NCBI GenBank assembly: GCA_030697825.1
Contig: JAUYOW010000316.1
Location: 1 to 46,475 of the forward strand
Origin: Gemmatimonadales bacterium
Lineage (GTDB): Bacteria > Gemmatimonadota > Gemmatimonadetes > Gemmatimonadales > JACORV01
Reading direction: 5' to 3'
DNA length: 46,475 bases
The position numbers were made by a program, and so were the translations under genes. Of this stretch, positions 24,887 to 33,720 are shown one piece after another; the first letter of the stretch is position 1, and the number at the start of each line of letters is the position of its first letter. The notes beneath the pieces were generated by a model. That model ran no database searches and was not told the DNA's origin. It saw nothing but the letters and a program-made list of their open reading frames with translations.

Positions 24887-25593
24887 CGCTCACCTACCGG
24901 CGCGCGCTGCTCAAGCTCTCAGGCGAGGCGCTGGCCGGCGACACCGGGGTCAACCTCGACTTCGGGGTCGTCGAGCGGCTGGCCGACGAGATCAAGGCGG
25001 TGCGCGAGCTCGGCGCCGACCTCGGCATCGTGATCGGCGGGGGCAACATCATCCGCGGGAGCACCGCGAGCCGGCAGGGGATGGACCGCGTCTCCGCCGA
25101 CTACATGGGGATGCTGGCCACGATCATCAACGCGCTGGCCCTCCAGGACATCCTGGAGCGCAAGGGCGTGGACACGCGGGTGATGACGGCGATCCGCATG
25201 GAGGCCCTCGCCGAGCCGTACATCCGGCGGCGGGCGCTCCGGCACATCGAGAAGGGGCTCGTCGTGATCTTCGCTGGCGGCACCGGCAACCCTTACTTCT
25301 CGACCGACACCGCGGCGGTGCTGCGGGCGCTGGAGATCGAGGCCACCCTCCTCCTCAAGGCGACCAACGTGGACGGCGTATACTCGGCGGACCCGAAGCA
25401 GGACCAGAACGCCGAATTCATTCCCGAGATATCGTTCCACGACGCGATGGTGCGCGGTCTCGGCGTGATGGACGCGAACGCCTTCGGCCTCTGCAAGGAC
25501 AACAACCTCCCCATCCAGGTGTTCAACATCAGCCAGCCCGGCGCGATCGCGCGGATCCTGCGCGGCGACCGCATCGGCACGGCCGTGCGATGA
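24883..25593 (+). CDS. pyrH: Uridylate kinase
   Basis: The 236-residue protein phosphorylates UMP to UDP and belongs to the amino-acid-kinase fold, unlike Cmk. [16 protein letters not shown] opens it, then [12 protein letters not shown] for phosphate binding, [17 protein letters not shown], and [22 protein letters not shown] plus [13 protein letters not shown]. All are standard for PyrH. The GTG start at 24883 overlaps the tsf stop (GTGTGA) and the stop overlaps frr (ATGA). Length is normal; activity of the family is usually tuned by GTP and UTP. Confidence 0.96.
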   Translation: MTLTYRRALLKLSGEALAGDTGVNLDFGVVERLADEIKAVRELGADLGIVIGGGNIIRGSTASRQGMDRVSADYMGMLATIINALALQDILERKGVDTRVMTAIRMEALAEPYIRRRALRHIEKGLVVIFAGGTGNPYFSTDTAAVLRALEIEATLLLKATNVDGVYSADPKQDQNAEFIPEISFHDAMVRGLGVMDANAFGLCKDNNLPIQVFNISQPGAIARILRGDRIGTAVR

Positions 25594-26150
25594 CGGCTGG
25601 CACTCTCGGCGACATCGTGAAGCAGGCGAAGACCGCGATGGACAAGGCGATGGAGAACACGCGGCGTGAGTTCTCCACCATCCGCACCGGCAAGGCGACG
25701 ACCACCCTGCTCGACCTGGTGCGGGTCCCGGCTTACGGGAACGAGACGCCGCTCAACCAGGTGGGGTCGGTGGGGGCTCCGGAGGCGAGGCTCCTTACGG
25801 TGACCCCGTGGGACAAGTCGCTGATCCCGGCGATCGAGAAGGCCATCCGCGAGGCGGACCTCGGACTCAACCCCAGCTCGCAGGGCGGGATCATCCGGAT
25901 CCCGATTCCGGCGCTCACCGAGGAGCGGCGCAAGGAGCTGGTGAAGGTGGTGCACAAGCTGGCGGAGGAGGGGCGGGTCGCGGTGCGGCACGCGCGGCAA
26001 CAGGCCAAGGAGGCGCTCAAGAAGATCGAGCGCGTCTCCGAGGATGACAAGCGGCACGCCGACAAGGACCTTCAGAAGGTGACCGACGACCACATCAAGA
26101 CGGTCGACGAGATGGTGAAGCACAAGGAAGTGGAGATCATGGAGGTGTGA
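25590..26150 (+). CDS. frr: Ribosome recycling factor
   Basis: The 186-residue protein has the RRF pattern: a helical bundle with [21 protein letters not shown] near the start, [18 protein letters not shown] for the small domain, [26 protein letters not shown], and [33 protein letters not shown]. It splits post-termination ribosomes together with EF-G. It overlaps pyrH upstream and uppS downstream by four bases each. Confidence 0.97.
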   Translation: MTAGTLGDIVKQAKTAMDKAMENTRREFSTIRTGKATTTLLDLVRVPAYGNETPLNQVGSVGAPEARLLTVTPWDKSLIPAIEKAIREADLGLNPSSQGGIIRIPIPALTEERRKELVKVVHKLAEEGRVAVRHARQQAKEALKKIERVSEDDKRHADKDLQKVTDDHIKTVDEMVKHKEVEIMEV

Positions 26151-26893
26151 GTACGCCCGCCGACCTGCTCGCGCGCCTGAAGGAGGGCGGGAGGGTCCCG
26201 CGGCACGTGGCCGTCATCATGGACGGCAACGGCCGCTGGGCGAAGGAACGGCGTCTGCCCCGCACCCTCGGTCACCGCGAAGGGATGAAGGCGGTGCGCG
26301 AGGCGGTCGAGGGCGCGATCGAGGCCGGGGTCGAGGTGCTCACGCTGTTCGCATTTTCCGAGGAGAACTGGAACCGTCCGCCGATGGAGATCGGCGCGCT
26401 GATGGGGCTCCTGGAGGAGTACATCTCCCGCGAGACGGCGGAGCTGCGCGCCAACGGCGTCGAGGTTCATATCATCGGCGACCTGGCGCGGCTCACCACG
26501 GCCGGCCGCGACGCCGTGGACCGGCTCATCGACGGCACGCGTGGCGGCACCAAGCTCCTGCTGAACCTCGCCATCTCCTACTCGAGCCGGGCCGAGATCG
26601 CGCGGGCCGCGCGCCGCCTCGCCGAGGATGTGCTCCAGGGCCGCCTGGCACTCGAGGACGTGGACGAGGAAGCGCTGGGCCTGCGTCTCTACACCGCGGG
26701 GCTGCCCGATCCCGACCTCCTGATCCGCACTTCCGGCGAGCAGCGTATCTCGAACTTCCTGCTCTGGCAGCTCGCGTACACCGAGCTGTACATCACGCCC
26801 GTCCTCTGGCCGGACTTTACCCGCCGGCACCTCATCGAAGCGGTCATCGACTTCCAGGGTCGCGAGCGCCGATTCGGTCGCGTCACGGCGTAA
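26147..26893 (+). CDS. uppS: Isoprenyl transferase (undecaprenyl diphosphate synthase)
   Basis: The 248-residue protein condenses isopentenyl diphosphate in cis to make the C55 lipid carrier for wall synthesis. It contains VAVIMDGNGRWAKERRLPR with catalytic D26, GHREGMKAVREAVEGAIEAGVEVLTLFAFSEENW, and the C-terminal LLIRTSGEQRISNFLLWQLAYTELY, all diagnostic. The GTG start overlaps frr. It precedes cdsA by two bases, beginning the envelope part of the operon. Confidence 0.96.
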   Translation: MSTPADLLARLKEGGRVPRHVAVIMDGNGRWAKERRLPRTLGHREGMKAVREAVEGAIEAGVEVLTLFAFSEENWNRPPMEIGALMGLLEEYISRETAELRANGVEVHIIGDLARLTTAGRDAVDRLIDGTRGGTKLLLNLAISYSSRAEIARAARRLAEDVLQGRLALEDVDEEALGLRLYTAGLPDPDLLIRTSGEQRISNFLLWQLAYTELYITPVLWPDFTRRHLIEAVIDFQGRERRFGRVTA

Positions 26894-26895
26894 CC

Positions 26896-27777
26896 ATGGC
26901 CGCCGGCAACCTCACCAGACGCCTTGCGTTCTCCGTCGTGGCCATACCCGCCGCGGTCGGGATCGCGTATCTAGGGGGCTGGTACCTCGCCGGTCTGATC
27001 GCGCTGGTCGCGGTGCTGGGCGTGCGCGAGCTCTACGACTTCGCCGCGGCGCAGGGGATCGACCCGCTCCGCCGCATGGGCATGTTCGGCGCCGCCGCGA
27101 TCCCGCTCGGCACGGTCGTGTGGGTGCGGGCGCCCTATGCCTACGGGTGGCCGCAGTCCTTGCTGTACTCGGGCGCGCTGTGGCTTATCACCCTCGTGGG
27201 GATAGCGGCCTGGCGCCGAGGCCCCGCCGGGCGGCCGCTGGCGGCGGTGGCGGTGACGGTGTTCGGGGCGGTCTACGCCGGCGGGCTGCCGTCGTTCGCC
27301 ATCGCGCTCCGGCACTGGCTCGGCTACGGTCCCGGCGACGAGCCGTGGGCGGGTACGGCGCTCCTATTCTTCCCGCTGGTGCTCACCTGGGTGGGGGACA
27401 CGGCGGCGTACGCGGGCGGCACGGCGTTCGGCGGGCCGAAGCTGGCGCCGGTCCTGTCCCCCAACAAGACGTGGTCGGGAGCGGCGTGCGGCCTGGCAGG
27501 CACGCTCCTCGCCGCCGCCGGGTACTCCACCTGGGTGCTGCGGCCGGTCGGCCAGGGACTGCCGTTGCTCAGCGTTCTCGTGGCCGGGTTCTTCATCAGC
27601 GCCGCCGGCCAGGCGGGTGACCTCGCCGAGTCGGTCTTCAAGCGCGAGATCGGCGTCAAGGATAGCTCCGCGCTCATCCCCGGCCACGGCGGAGTGCTCG
27701 ACCGGTTCGATGCGCTGTACTTCGTGCTCCCGGTGACCGCCGCGCTGTATTCGATCTTCTTCGGGTTGGCGGCATGA
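26896..27777 (+). CDS. cdsA: Phosphatidate cytidylyltransferase
   Basis: The 293-residue integral membrane protein makes CDP-diacylglycerol, the precursor of phospholipids. About seven or eight hydrophobic segments are visible, and the C-terminal signature SVFKREIGVKDSSALIPGHGGVLDRFDA matches the CdsA metal and substrate site (KD, PGHGG, DR-D). WVGDTAAYAGGTAFG and SPNKTWSGAACG are also family hallmarks. The stop overlaps the ATG of dxr. Confidence 0.95.
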   Translation: MAAGNLTRRLAFSVVAIPAAVGIAYLGGWYLAGLIALVAVLGVRELYDFAAAQGIDPLRRMGMFGAAAIPLGTVVWVRAPYAYGWPQSLLYSGALWLITLVGIAAWRRGPAGRPLAAVAVTVFGAVYAGGLPSFAIALRHWLGYGPGDEPWAGTALLFFPLVLTWVGDTAAYAGGTAFGGPKLAPVLSPNKTWSGAACGLAGTLLAAAGYSTWVLRPVGQGLPLLSVLVAGFFISAAGQAGDLAESVFKREIGVKDSSALIPGHGGVLDRFDALYFVLPVTAALYSIFFGLAA

Positions 27778-28895
27778 CTACCGGCGTCGCGGTCCTGGGC
27801 TCCACCGGCTCCATCGGCACCAGCGCCCTCAAGGTGCTGGGGCGCCATCGCGACCGGTTCCGGGTCACCGCGTTGACGGCGTTCGGACAGAAGGAGCAGC
27901 TGGAGGCGCAGCAGGCCGCGTTCCGTCCCGCGTTCGTCGGGCTGGTCAGCGGGGACCCGAGCAACGGATGGTCCGCGGGACGCGAGTGTCTCATCGAGGC
28001 CGCGACCCGCCCCGACGTGGACATCGTGCTCAACGGCATCGTCGGCGCGGCGGGGCTCGAGGCCACGCTCGCGGCGCTGCGCGCCGGCAAGCGCGTGGCG
28101 CTCGCCAACAAGGAAACGCTGGTGATGGCCGGCGAGCTGGTACGCTGCGCCGCGCGGGAAGGCGGCGGAGAGATCGTGCCCGTGGACTCCGAGCACTCGG
28201 CCATCCTCCAATGTGTCACGGGCCAGTCGAGCGCGCTCCATCGAATCATCCTCACCGCTTCCGGCGGGCCGTTCCACGCCTGGGACGCCGAACGGGTGCG
28301 GCGGGCGACGGTGGCCGAGGCGCTCAACCACCCGACCTGGCGCATGGGCAGGAAGATCACGGTGGACAGCGCCACCCTCGCCAACAAGGCGCTGGAGGTC
28401 ATCGAGGCGCACTTCCTCTTCGACCTGCCGTTCGAGCGGATCGAGGTGGTCGTGCACCCGCAGTCGATCATCCACTCGTTCGCGGAGTTCGTGGACGGTT
28501 CCGTGCTGGCGCAGCTTGGTTTCCCGAACATGGAGCTGCCGATCCTGTACGCCCTCTCGCACCCCGAGCGCCTCGCCGACGACGGCGTGGAGCGCTTCGA
28601 CCCCGTGGCGGCCGGCGCGCTCACCTTCGAGCCGCTGCGAACCGAGGTCTTCCCGGCCTTCGCGCTGGGGGTGAGGGCGGGGAAGTCCGGCGGGACGGCG
28701 CCCGCGGCCTTCAACGCGGCGAACGAAGTGGCCGTGGCGGCGTTCCTCGACGGGCTGATCCCCTTCGGACGGATCGCGGAGGTGATCGACGTGGTGCTCG
28801 ACGCCCAGCAGGTGGCGGAGGCGTCGAGCCTGGAGGCGGTGCACGCCGCCGACGCGTGGGCGCGTCGCTACGCCGGGGAGGTCATCCGGTGCTGA
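27774..28895 (+). CDS. dxr: 1-deoxy-D-xylulose 5-phosphate reductoisomerase
   Basis: The 373-residue enzyme performs the second step of the non-mevalonate isoprenoid pathway, forming 2-C-methyl-D-erythritol 4-phosphate with NADPH. It has GSTGSIGTSAL for NADPH binding, ANKETLVMAGELV, VDSEHSAILQ for metal binding, TASGGPFH, the flexible loop region HPTWRMGRKITVDSATLANKALEVIEAHFLF, and HPQSIIHSFAEFVDGS. Length is slightly short of the E. coli protein but complete. Placing dxr between cdsA and rseP is a common order. Its product feeds uppS, located two genes upstream. Confidence 0.96.
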   Translation: MTTGVAVLGSTGSIGTSALKVLGRHRDRFRVTALTAFGQKEQLEAQQAAFRPAFVGLVSGDPSNGWSAGRECLIEAATRPDVDIVLNGIVGAAGLEATLAALRAGKRVALANKETLVMAGELVRCAAREGGGEIVPVDSEHSAILQCVTGQSSALHRIILTASGGPFHAWDAERVRRATVAEALNHPTWRMGRKITVDSATLANKALEVIEAHFLFDLPFERIEVVVHPQSIIHSFAEFVDGSVLAQLGFPNMELPILYALSHPERLADDGVERFDPVAAGALTFEPLRTEVFPAFALGVRAGKSGGTAPAAFNAANEVAVAAFLDGLIPFGRIAEVIDVVLDAQQVAEASSLEAVHAADAWARRYAGEVIRC

Positions 28896-30268
28896 CGAGC
28901 CTCTATACCGTGCTGGTGATGATCGGTGCCGCCATAGTGGTGCTTGGCACGCTCATCTTCATCCACGAGCTGGGTCACTTCCTGGCAGCCAAGGCGGTGG
29001 GCATCGCCGTGCACCGGTTCTCGCTGGGGCTCGGGCCACCGACCAGGCTCGGTTTCCGCGTCGGCGAGACGCACTACTGCATCTCGTGGGTCCCGTTCGG
29101 CGGATACGTGAAGATGGCGGGCCTCGAGGACGAAGGTCCCGCCGGCGAGCTGGAGGGTGGCAAGGGCGCGACGCCCGTCGCGCCGGAGCGCACGTTCGAG
29201 GCCAAGCCGCTCTGGGCCCGGGTGCTGGTGATCAGCGCCGGCGTGATCATGAACGCGGTGTTCGCCGTGGTCGTTTACGCCGTCCTGGCCGGCCGGTACG
29301 GCGTCTCCGTCGACCCGTCGGTCACGGTGGGCGCGGTCGAGACCGGGTCGCTCCCCATGGGCGCGGCGGGACTGGCGACCCTGCGTCCCGGCGATCGTAT
29401 CGTGCGCGTCGGCGGCGACACCGTGGCCGGGTGGGACGACATCCAGACCGCGTTGCTCACCAGTGCCGACCAACCGTTGAGCATCGAAGTGGCAGGCCGC
29501 GTCGACCCCATACTCGTGGACGTGCCGCTCGGAGAACAGCAGTCGCGCGTGGCCATGGTGCGCGCGCTCACGCCGTGGCACGAGCCCGTCATCGGAGAGG
29601 TCGTAAGCGGATCGGCGGCGATGGGGGCAGGCTTCCAGCGCGGCGACCGGATCGTGCGCGCCGGCGGCGACAGCATCGCGGCGTGGGAGCGGTTCGTGCG
29701 CGTCGTGGAGGGCAGCGCGGGCCGGCCGCTGCCGGTGGTCGTCGAGCGGGCGGGCCGCGAGGTGGCGATCACCGTCACTCCGGTCGAGCAGCGGGTGGCA
29801 GCCCAGGGAGGGGGGACTCGCGTGGTGGGGAGGATCGGGGTCGGGCCACTGCGCCCTATCCGGCGGTTCGGGCTGGCTGGCGCCATCGGCCAGGGTTTCG
29901 CTCAGGCGGCGGGCGCGGCGGGACTGGTACTGTTCTTCCTCAAGGGGCTGGTGATGTTGCAGTTCTCGGCGCGCGACATCGGCGGGCCGATACTGGTGGC
30001 GCAGATCTCGGGAGAAGCCGCGCGGCTGGGGCTGGAGCCGTTCCTCAACTTCATGGCGCTGTTCTCCGTGAACCTCGCGGTCCTCAATCTCCTGCCGATC
30101 CCCGTCCTGGACGGCGGGCATCTCTTCTTTCTCCTGATCGAGGCGGTGCGGGGCAGGCCGCTCTCACCGGAGCAGCGCTACCGGTTCACCCAGATCGGCT
30201 TCTTCGTGTTGATGGGGATCATGTTGTTGGCGGTGGCGAACGACGTGGCAAGGCTGGTCGCGCGGTGA
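28889..30268 (+). CDS. rseP: RseP-type site-2 zinc metalloprotease (M50)
   Basis: The 459-residue membrane protease cleaves transmembrane substrates such as anti-sigma factors and leftover signal peptides. The first membrane helix contains the zinc motif HELGH (26-30), followed by GFRVGETHYCISWVPFGGYVKM. Two PDZ domains occupy roughly 125-290 (each with LRPGDRIVRVGGDTV or FQRGDRIVRAGGDSI), and the last helices contain LNLLPIPVLDGGH with the third zinc ligand Asp. The GTG start at 28889 overlaps dxr by 7 bases. It ends the long translation-envelope operon. No sigma-E or anti-sigma gene lies nearby. Confidence 0.94.
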   Translation: MLTSLYTVLVMIGAAIVVLGTLIFIHELGHFLAAKAVGIAVHRFSLGLGPPTRLGFRVGETHYCISWVPFGGYVKMAGLEDEGPAGELEGGKGATPVAPERTFEAKPLWARVLVISAGVIMNAVFAVVVYAVLAGRYGVSVDPSVTVGAVETGSLPMGAAGLATLRPGDRIVRVGGDTVAGWDDIQTALLTSADQPLSIEVAGRVDPILVDVPLGEQQSRVAMVRALTPWHEPVIGEVVSGSAAMGAGFQRGDRIVRAGGDSIAAWERFVRVVEGSAGRPLPVVVERAGREVAITVTPVEQRVAAQGGGTRVVGRIGVGPLRPIRRFGLAGAIGQGFAQAAGAAGLVLFFLKGLVMLQFSARDIGGPILVAQISGEAARLGLEPFLNFMALFSVNLAVLNLLPIPVLDGGHLFFLLIEAVRGRPLSPEQRYRFTQIGFFVLMGIMLLAVANDVARLVAR

Positions 30269-30281
30269 GGCGGCGGCCGCC

Positions 30282-31190
30282 TCAGTCCTTCGAACTCCTC
30301 CCCAACAGCTTCTTCACCGCCCCGATCGCCAGCTCCGTGCCGCTCTTCCGGCCGCGCGCCGCGAGGACAGCGTCCAGTTCGTCCGCCAGGGCGGCGGCGC
30401 TCGGGAAACGATGCTCCCGGTCCTTCTCGAGGCAGGTGAGGATGATCTTCTCGAAGCCGCGCGAGAGCTCGGCGCGGCGCTTGCGGGGCGGTTCCGGGGG
30501 CTCCTCGACGTGGAGGCGGGCCAGCTCGTACCAGTCGCTCGACCGGAACGGCAGCTCGCCGGTGGCGGCCCGGTACATGGTGACCCCCAGCGCATAGATG
30601 TCGACGCGCCCGTCGAGCGTCTGGCCGCGCGCCTGTTCCGGCGCGATGTAGTGCGGCGTGCCCATGACGAGTTGCTTGCCGGTGGTCGAGACGTATCCCG
30701 CGACGGCGCGTGCGATGCCGAAGTCGGTCAGCACGGCCGCGTCGTCATCTCCGAAGAGGATGTTCTGGGGCTTGATATCGCGGTGGATGATCCCGGTCTC
30801 GTGGGCGAAGGCGAGGGCCCGAGCGATGTCGCGGGCAGTGCGGACGACGTCCGCCTCGGTGAGCAGCGGCCCGTCGTCCAGCCTCGCGGCGAGCGAGAAC
30901 TTGAGGCGGGGCATAGCGAAGAAGACGGCGTCGTCGGTCCGGCCGATGTCCAGGATCCGGATGATGTTGGGGTGGCGGAGCTGGCCCGCAACTTCCGCCT
31001 CGTTCATGAACCGGGCCGTGAACTGCAGGTCGCCGGCGTACTTGGGTTTCAGGACCTTGAGCGCTACCTGGTCGGGCTGGTCGTCGCGCCTGGCCGCCAT
31101 GACCCACGCGAACCCGCCACCACCGATGAGGGCGCTGGTCGTGTACGGCCCGATTCGTTGTTCGGGCTGGGTGGACGGATCCTGGGGCAA
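30282..31190 (-). CDS. Hanks-type Ser/Thr protein kinase (soluble)
   Basis: The 302-residue protein is almost only a kinase domain: glycine loop IGGGGFAWV (22-30), catalytic K45 (VALKVLK), HRDIKPQN (136-143) with D138, DFG (156-158), an activation loop with Ser/Thr (YVSTTGKQLVMGTPHY) and APE (184-186). About 40 residues with a positively charged C-terminus follow. No transmembrane helix, PASTA or other sensor domain is present, so it is probably cytosolic. I chose the TTG at 31190 because GGGAG precedes it at good spacing. It converges on rseP and diverges from rpsO. Targets are unknown; bacterial kinases of this type often act on cell-wall or translation proteins. Confidence 0.9.
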   Translation of the reverse strand: MPQDPSTQPEQRIGPYTTSALIGGGGFAWVMAARRDDQPDQVALKVLKPKYAGDLQFTARFMNEAEVAGQLRHPNIIRILDIGRTDDAVFFAMPRLKFSLAARLDDGPLLTEADVVRTARDIARALAFAHETGIIHRDIKPQNILFGDDDAAVLTDFGIARAVAGYVSTTGKQLVMGTPHYIAPEQARGQTLDGRVDIYALGVTMYRAATGELPFRSSDWYELARLHVEEPPEPPRKRRAELSRGFEKIILTCLEKDREHRFPSAAALADELDAVLAARGRKSGTELAIGAVKKLLGRSSKD

Positions 31191-31295
31191 GAGGGCTCCC
31201 TTTACTGAGAAGTCCGGTCGGGTTAAGTTACCATGCTACGGGCAATTACAGAATAGTCCCCGGGCCATGGAACGGGGCGCACCAGAGGGCGGACG

Positions 31296-31556
31296 ATGGG
31301 TTACGACAAGGCGGCGGCTGCCGCAAGGTACCAGACGCACGAGCACGATTTCGGGTCTACCAAGGTCCAGGTCTCGCTGCTCAGCGCCCGCATCAACTCA
31401 CTGACCGAACACTTCCGAACGCACGCCAAGGACCATCACAGTCGGCGGGGCCTGCTCAAGATGGTAGGCCAGCGCAGGCGCCTGTTGGACTACTTGCGGC
31501 GCACGGATCTCGCCGGTTACCGCCAGCTCATCGACGAGCTGGGCCTGCGGCACTAG
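31296..31556 (+). CDS. rpsO: 30S ribosomal protein S15
   Basis: The 86-residue protein has the S15 helices and signature: [52 protein letters not shown]. It binds the central domain of 16S rRNA. A short N-terminal [18 protein letters not shown] replaces the usual start. The gene precedes pnp, the widely conserved rpsO-pnp order, where transcripts are usually autoregulated. Confidence 0.97.
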   Translation: MGYDKAAAAARYQTHEHDFGSTKVQVSLLSARINSLTEHFRTHAKDHHSRRGLLKMVGQRRRLLDYLRRTDLAGYRQLIDELGLRH

Positions 31557-31559
31557 AGG

Positions 31560-31601
31560 GGTCGGGAGTCGAGGGTCGGGAGACCTTCGACCTTCGACGC
31601 C
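31560..31601. repeat. Inverted word element, locus D (rpsO-pnp gap)
   Basis: Tandem GTCGGGAGTCGAGGGTCGGGAG is followed at once by GACCTTCGACCTTCGAC, whose reverse complement resembles the first part (GTCGAGGGTC against GACCTTCGAC, one G-T or mismatch). The words partly recall those of loci A and B (GGGAG and ACCTTC). In this gap other bacteria have an RNase III site; here the hairpin could play that part. Confidence 0.5.
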
Positions 31602-31638
31602 TTGGGCGCCGCCTTTCCAGGACAAGGAACCCACCAAC

Positions 31639-33720
31639 ATGATGCACCGTCTAGAGCGGACCTTCGCGGGCCGCCAACTCCGCATCGAATGCGGACGGCT
31701 GGCCAAGCAGGCCTCCGGCTCAGCCCTGATCCAGTTCGGCGAGACAGTGGTCCTCGCGGCCGCGTCGGTCGCCGACACGATCAGCAACCTGCCGTTCTTC
31801 CCTCTCCTGGTCGAATACCGGGAGAAGTTCTACGCCGCGGGCAAGATCCCCGGCGGCTTCCTGAAGCGCGAGGCGCGACCGCACGACGAGGAGATCCTCG
31901 CGGCGCGGATCATCGACCGGTCCATCCGCCCGCTTTTCCCTGAAGGCTTCAAGAACGAAGTGCAGGTCTTCGTCTACGTGCTCTCGGCGGACCAGGAGAA
32001 CGACGCCGACGTGCTCGGCCTGATGGCGGCATCGTTCGCGCTCGCCTCGTCGAAGATCCCGTTCGGCGGTCCGATCGCGGCGGTGCGGGTGGGCCGCGTA
32101 GAGGGGAAGTGGATCCTCGACCCGACCTTCCAGCAGCTCGAGTTCTCCGACATCGACATCGTGGTCAGCGGCACCGCCGACTCGATCATGATGGTGGAGG
32201 GCGGGGCTGGTGAGATCAGCGAAGCCGAGATGGTCGAGGCGCTGAAGGTCGCGCAGAAGGGCATCCAGGAGCTGGTGGGCATGCAGGTGGAGCTGCTGAA
32301 GAGCCACAGCGCGCCCAAGATGGAATGGAAGAAGTTCGAGGCGCCGGCGGCGCTGGCGAAGCGGGTGAAGGAGATCGCCGACCCGCGGGTGCTCGAGGCG
32401 ATGAACCTGCCGGAGAAGGCCGAGCGGGCGCAGGCGCTGTCGGCCCTGTCGGCGACGGTGAAGCAGCAACTGGAGGCGGAGTTCCCCGATCAGGGCCGGT
32501 TGATCGGCGATCTGCTCGAGGAGGCGCAGTACACCTCGATGCGGCAGCAGGTGCTCGAGCGGGGCGAGCGGGTCGACGGGCGGGACACCGAGACCGTCCG
32601 CCCCATCGCGTGCGAAGTCGGTCTGCTCCCGCGCGCCCACGGTTCGGCGCTCTTCACGCGCGGGCAGACGCAGGCGCTGGTCGTGGCTACCCTGGGCAGT
32701 GTGGACGACGAGCAGCGCATAGACAACATCGACGAGCCGCGCGAGACCAGGAAGTCGTTCATGATGCACTACAACTTCCCGCCGTTCTCGACCGGAGAAG
32801 TGCGCCCGATGCGCGGGACCTCCCGGCGCGAGATCGGACACGGCGCGCTGGCCGAGCGGGCCATCACGCCGCTCCTCCCGCCGTACAGCGAATTCCCGTA
32901 TACCATCCGCGTGGTCTCCGAGGTCCTGGAGTCCAACGGCTCCTCGTCAATGGCCACCGTTTGCGGCTCATCGCTGGCGCTGATGGATGCCGGCGTCCCC
33001 ATGAAGGCCCCGTGCGCCGGCGTGGCGATGGGACTCGTCATGGAGGGCGACAAGATCGCGATCCTGACGGACATCCTCGGCACCGAGGACGCCCTGGGGG
33101 ACATGGACTTCAAGGTTGCGGGCACCGAGGCCGGGATCACGTCCATCCAGATGGACATCAAGATCAAGGGACTCTCGCTCGACATCATGACCAAGGCGCT
33201 CGAGCAGGCGCGGAAGGCCCGGCTCCACATCCTCAGGAACATGGCCAAGACGCTCTCGACGCACCGCACCCAGATGTCACCGTGGGCGCCGCGGGTCATC
33301 ACGATCCAGGTGAAGCCGAAGGACATCGGGAAGATCATCGGCCCCAAGGGCGCCACTATCCGCGACATCGAGGCCCAGTCGGGCGCGTCGGTCAGCATCG
33401 ACGACGACGGCGTCGTGACCATCAGCGCGGTGGGCGGCGAGGCCGGCTCCAAGGCCCGCGAGATGGTTGAGGCGCTGGTGCAGGAAGCCGAGATCGGCAA
33501 GACCTATACCGGCAAGGTGAAGACGACGACTGCCTTCGGAGCGTTCGTCGAGATCCTGCCCGGCGTCGAGGGATTGGTCCACATCTCCGAGCTCCAGCAC
33601 GGGCGCACGGAGAAGACCGAGGACGTCGTGAAGAAGGGCGATACCATCACGGTCAAGGTGCTCGAGGTGGACGAGCGCGGCAAAATGCGGTTGTCCCGCA
33701 AGGCGCTGATCGAGAAGTAG
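31639..33720 (+). CDS. pnp: Polyribonucleotide nucleotidyltransferase (PNPase)
   Basis: The 693-residue enzyme degrades RNA phosphorolytically from the 3' end. It has two RNase PH domains: the first ending in an all-helical linker (about 215-300), the second active with FMMHYNFPPFSTGEV, RREIGHGALAERA, and the metal/phosphate site GTEDALGDMDFKVAGT. A KH domain (about 555-610: IIGPKGATIRDIEAQSGASVSIDDDG) and an S1 domain (about 625-690: GKVKTTTAFGAFVEILPGVEGLVHISEL) follow. The length is normal. The start ATGATG allows either Met. TAGTG links its stop to the M16 protease gene. Confidence 0.97.
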   Translation: MMHRLERTFAGRQLRIECGRLAKQASGSALIQFGETVVLAAASVADTISNLPFFPLLVEYREKFYAAGKIPGGFLKREARPHDEEILAARIIDRSIRPLFPEGFKNEVQVFVYVLSADQENDADVLGLMAASFALASSKIPFGGPIAAVRVGRVEGKWILDPTFQQLEFSDIDIVVSGTADSIMMVEGGAGEISEAEMVEALKVAQKGIQELVGMQVELLKSHSAPKMEWKKFEAPAALAKRVKEIADPRVLEAMNLPEKAERAQALSALSATVKQQLEAEFPDQGRLIGDLLEEAQYTSMRQQVLERGERVDGRDTETVRPIACEVGLLPRAHGSALFTRGQTQALVVATLGSVDDEQRIDNIDEPRETRKSFMMHYNFPPFSTGEVRPMRGTSRREIGHGALAERAITPLLPPYSEFPYTIRVVSEVLESNGSSSMATVCGSSLALMDAGVPMKAPCAGVAMGLVMEGDKIAILTDILGTEDALGDMDFKVAGTEAGITSIQMDIKIKGLSLDIMTKALEQARKARLHILRNMAKTLSTHRTQMSPWAPRVITIQVKPKDIGKIIGPKGATIRDIEAQSGASVSIDDDGVVTISAVGGEAGSKAREMVEALVQEAEIGKTYTGKVKTTTAFGAFVEILPGVEGLVHISELQHGRTEKTEDVVKKGDTITVKVLEVDERGKMRLSRKALIEK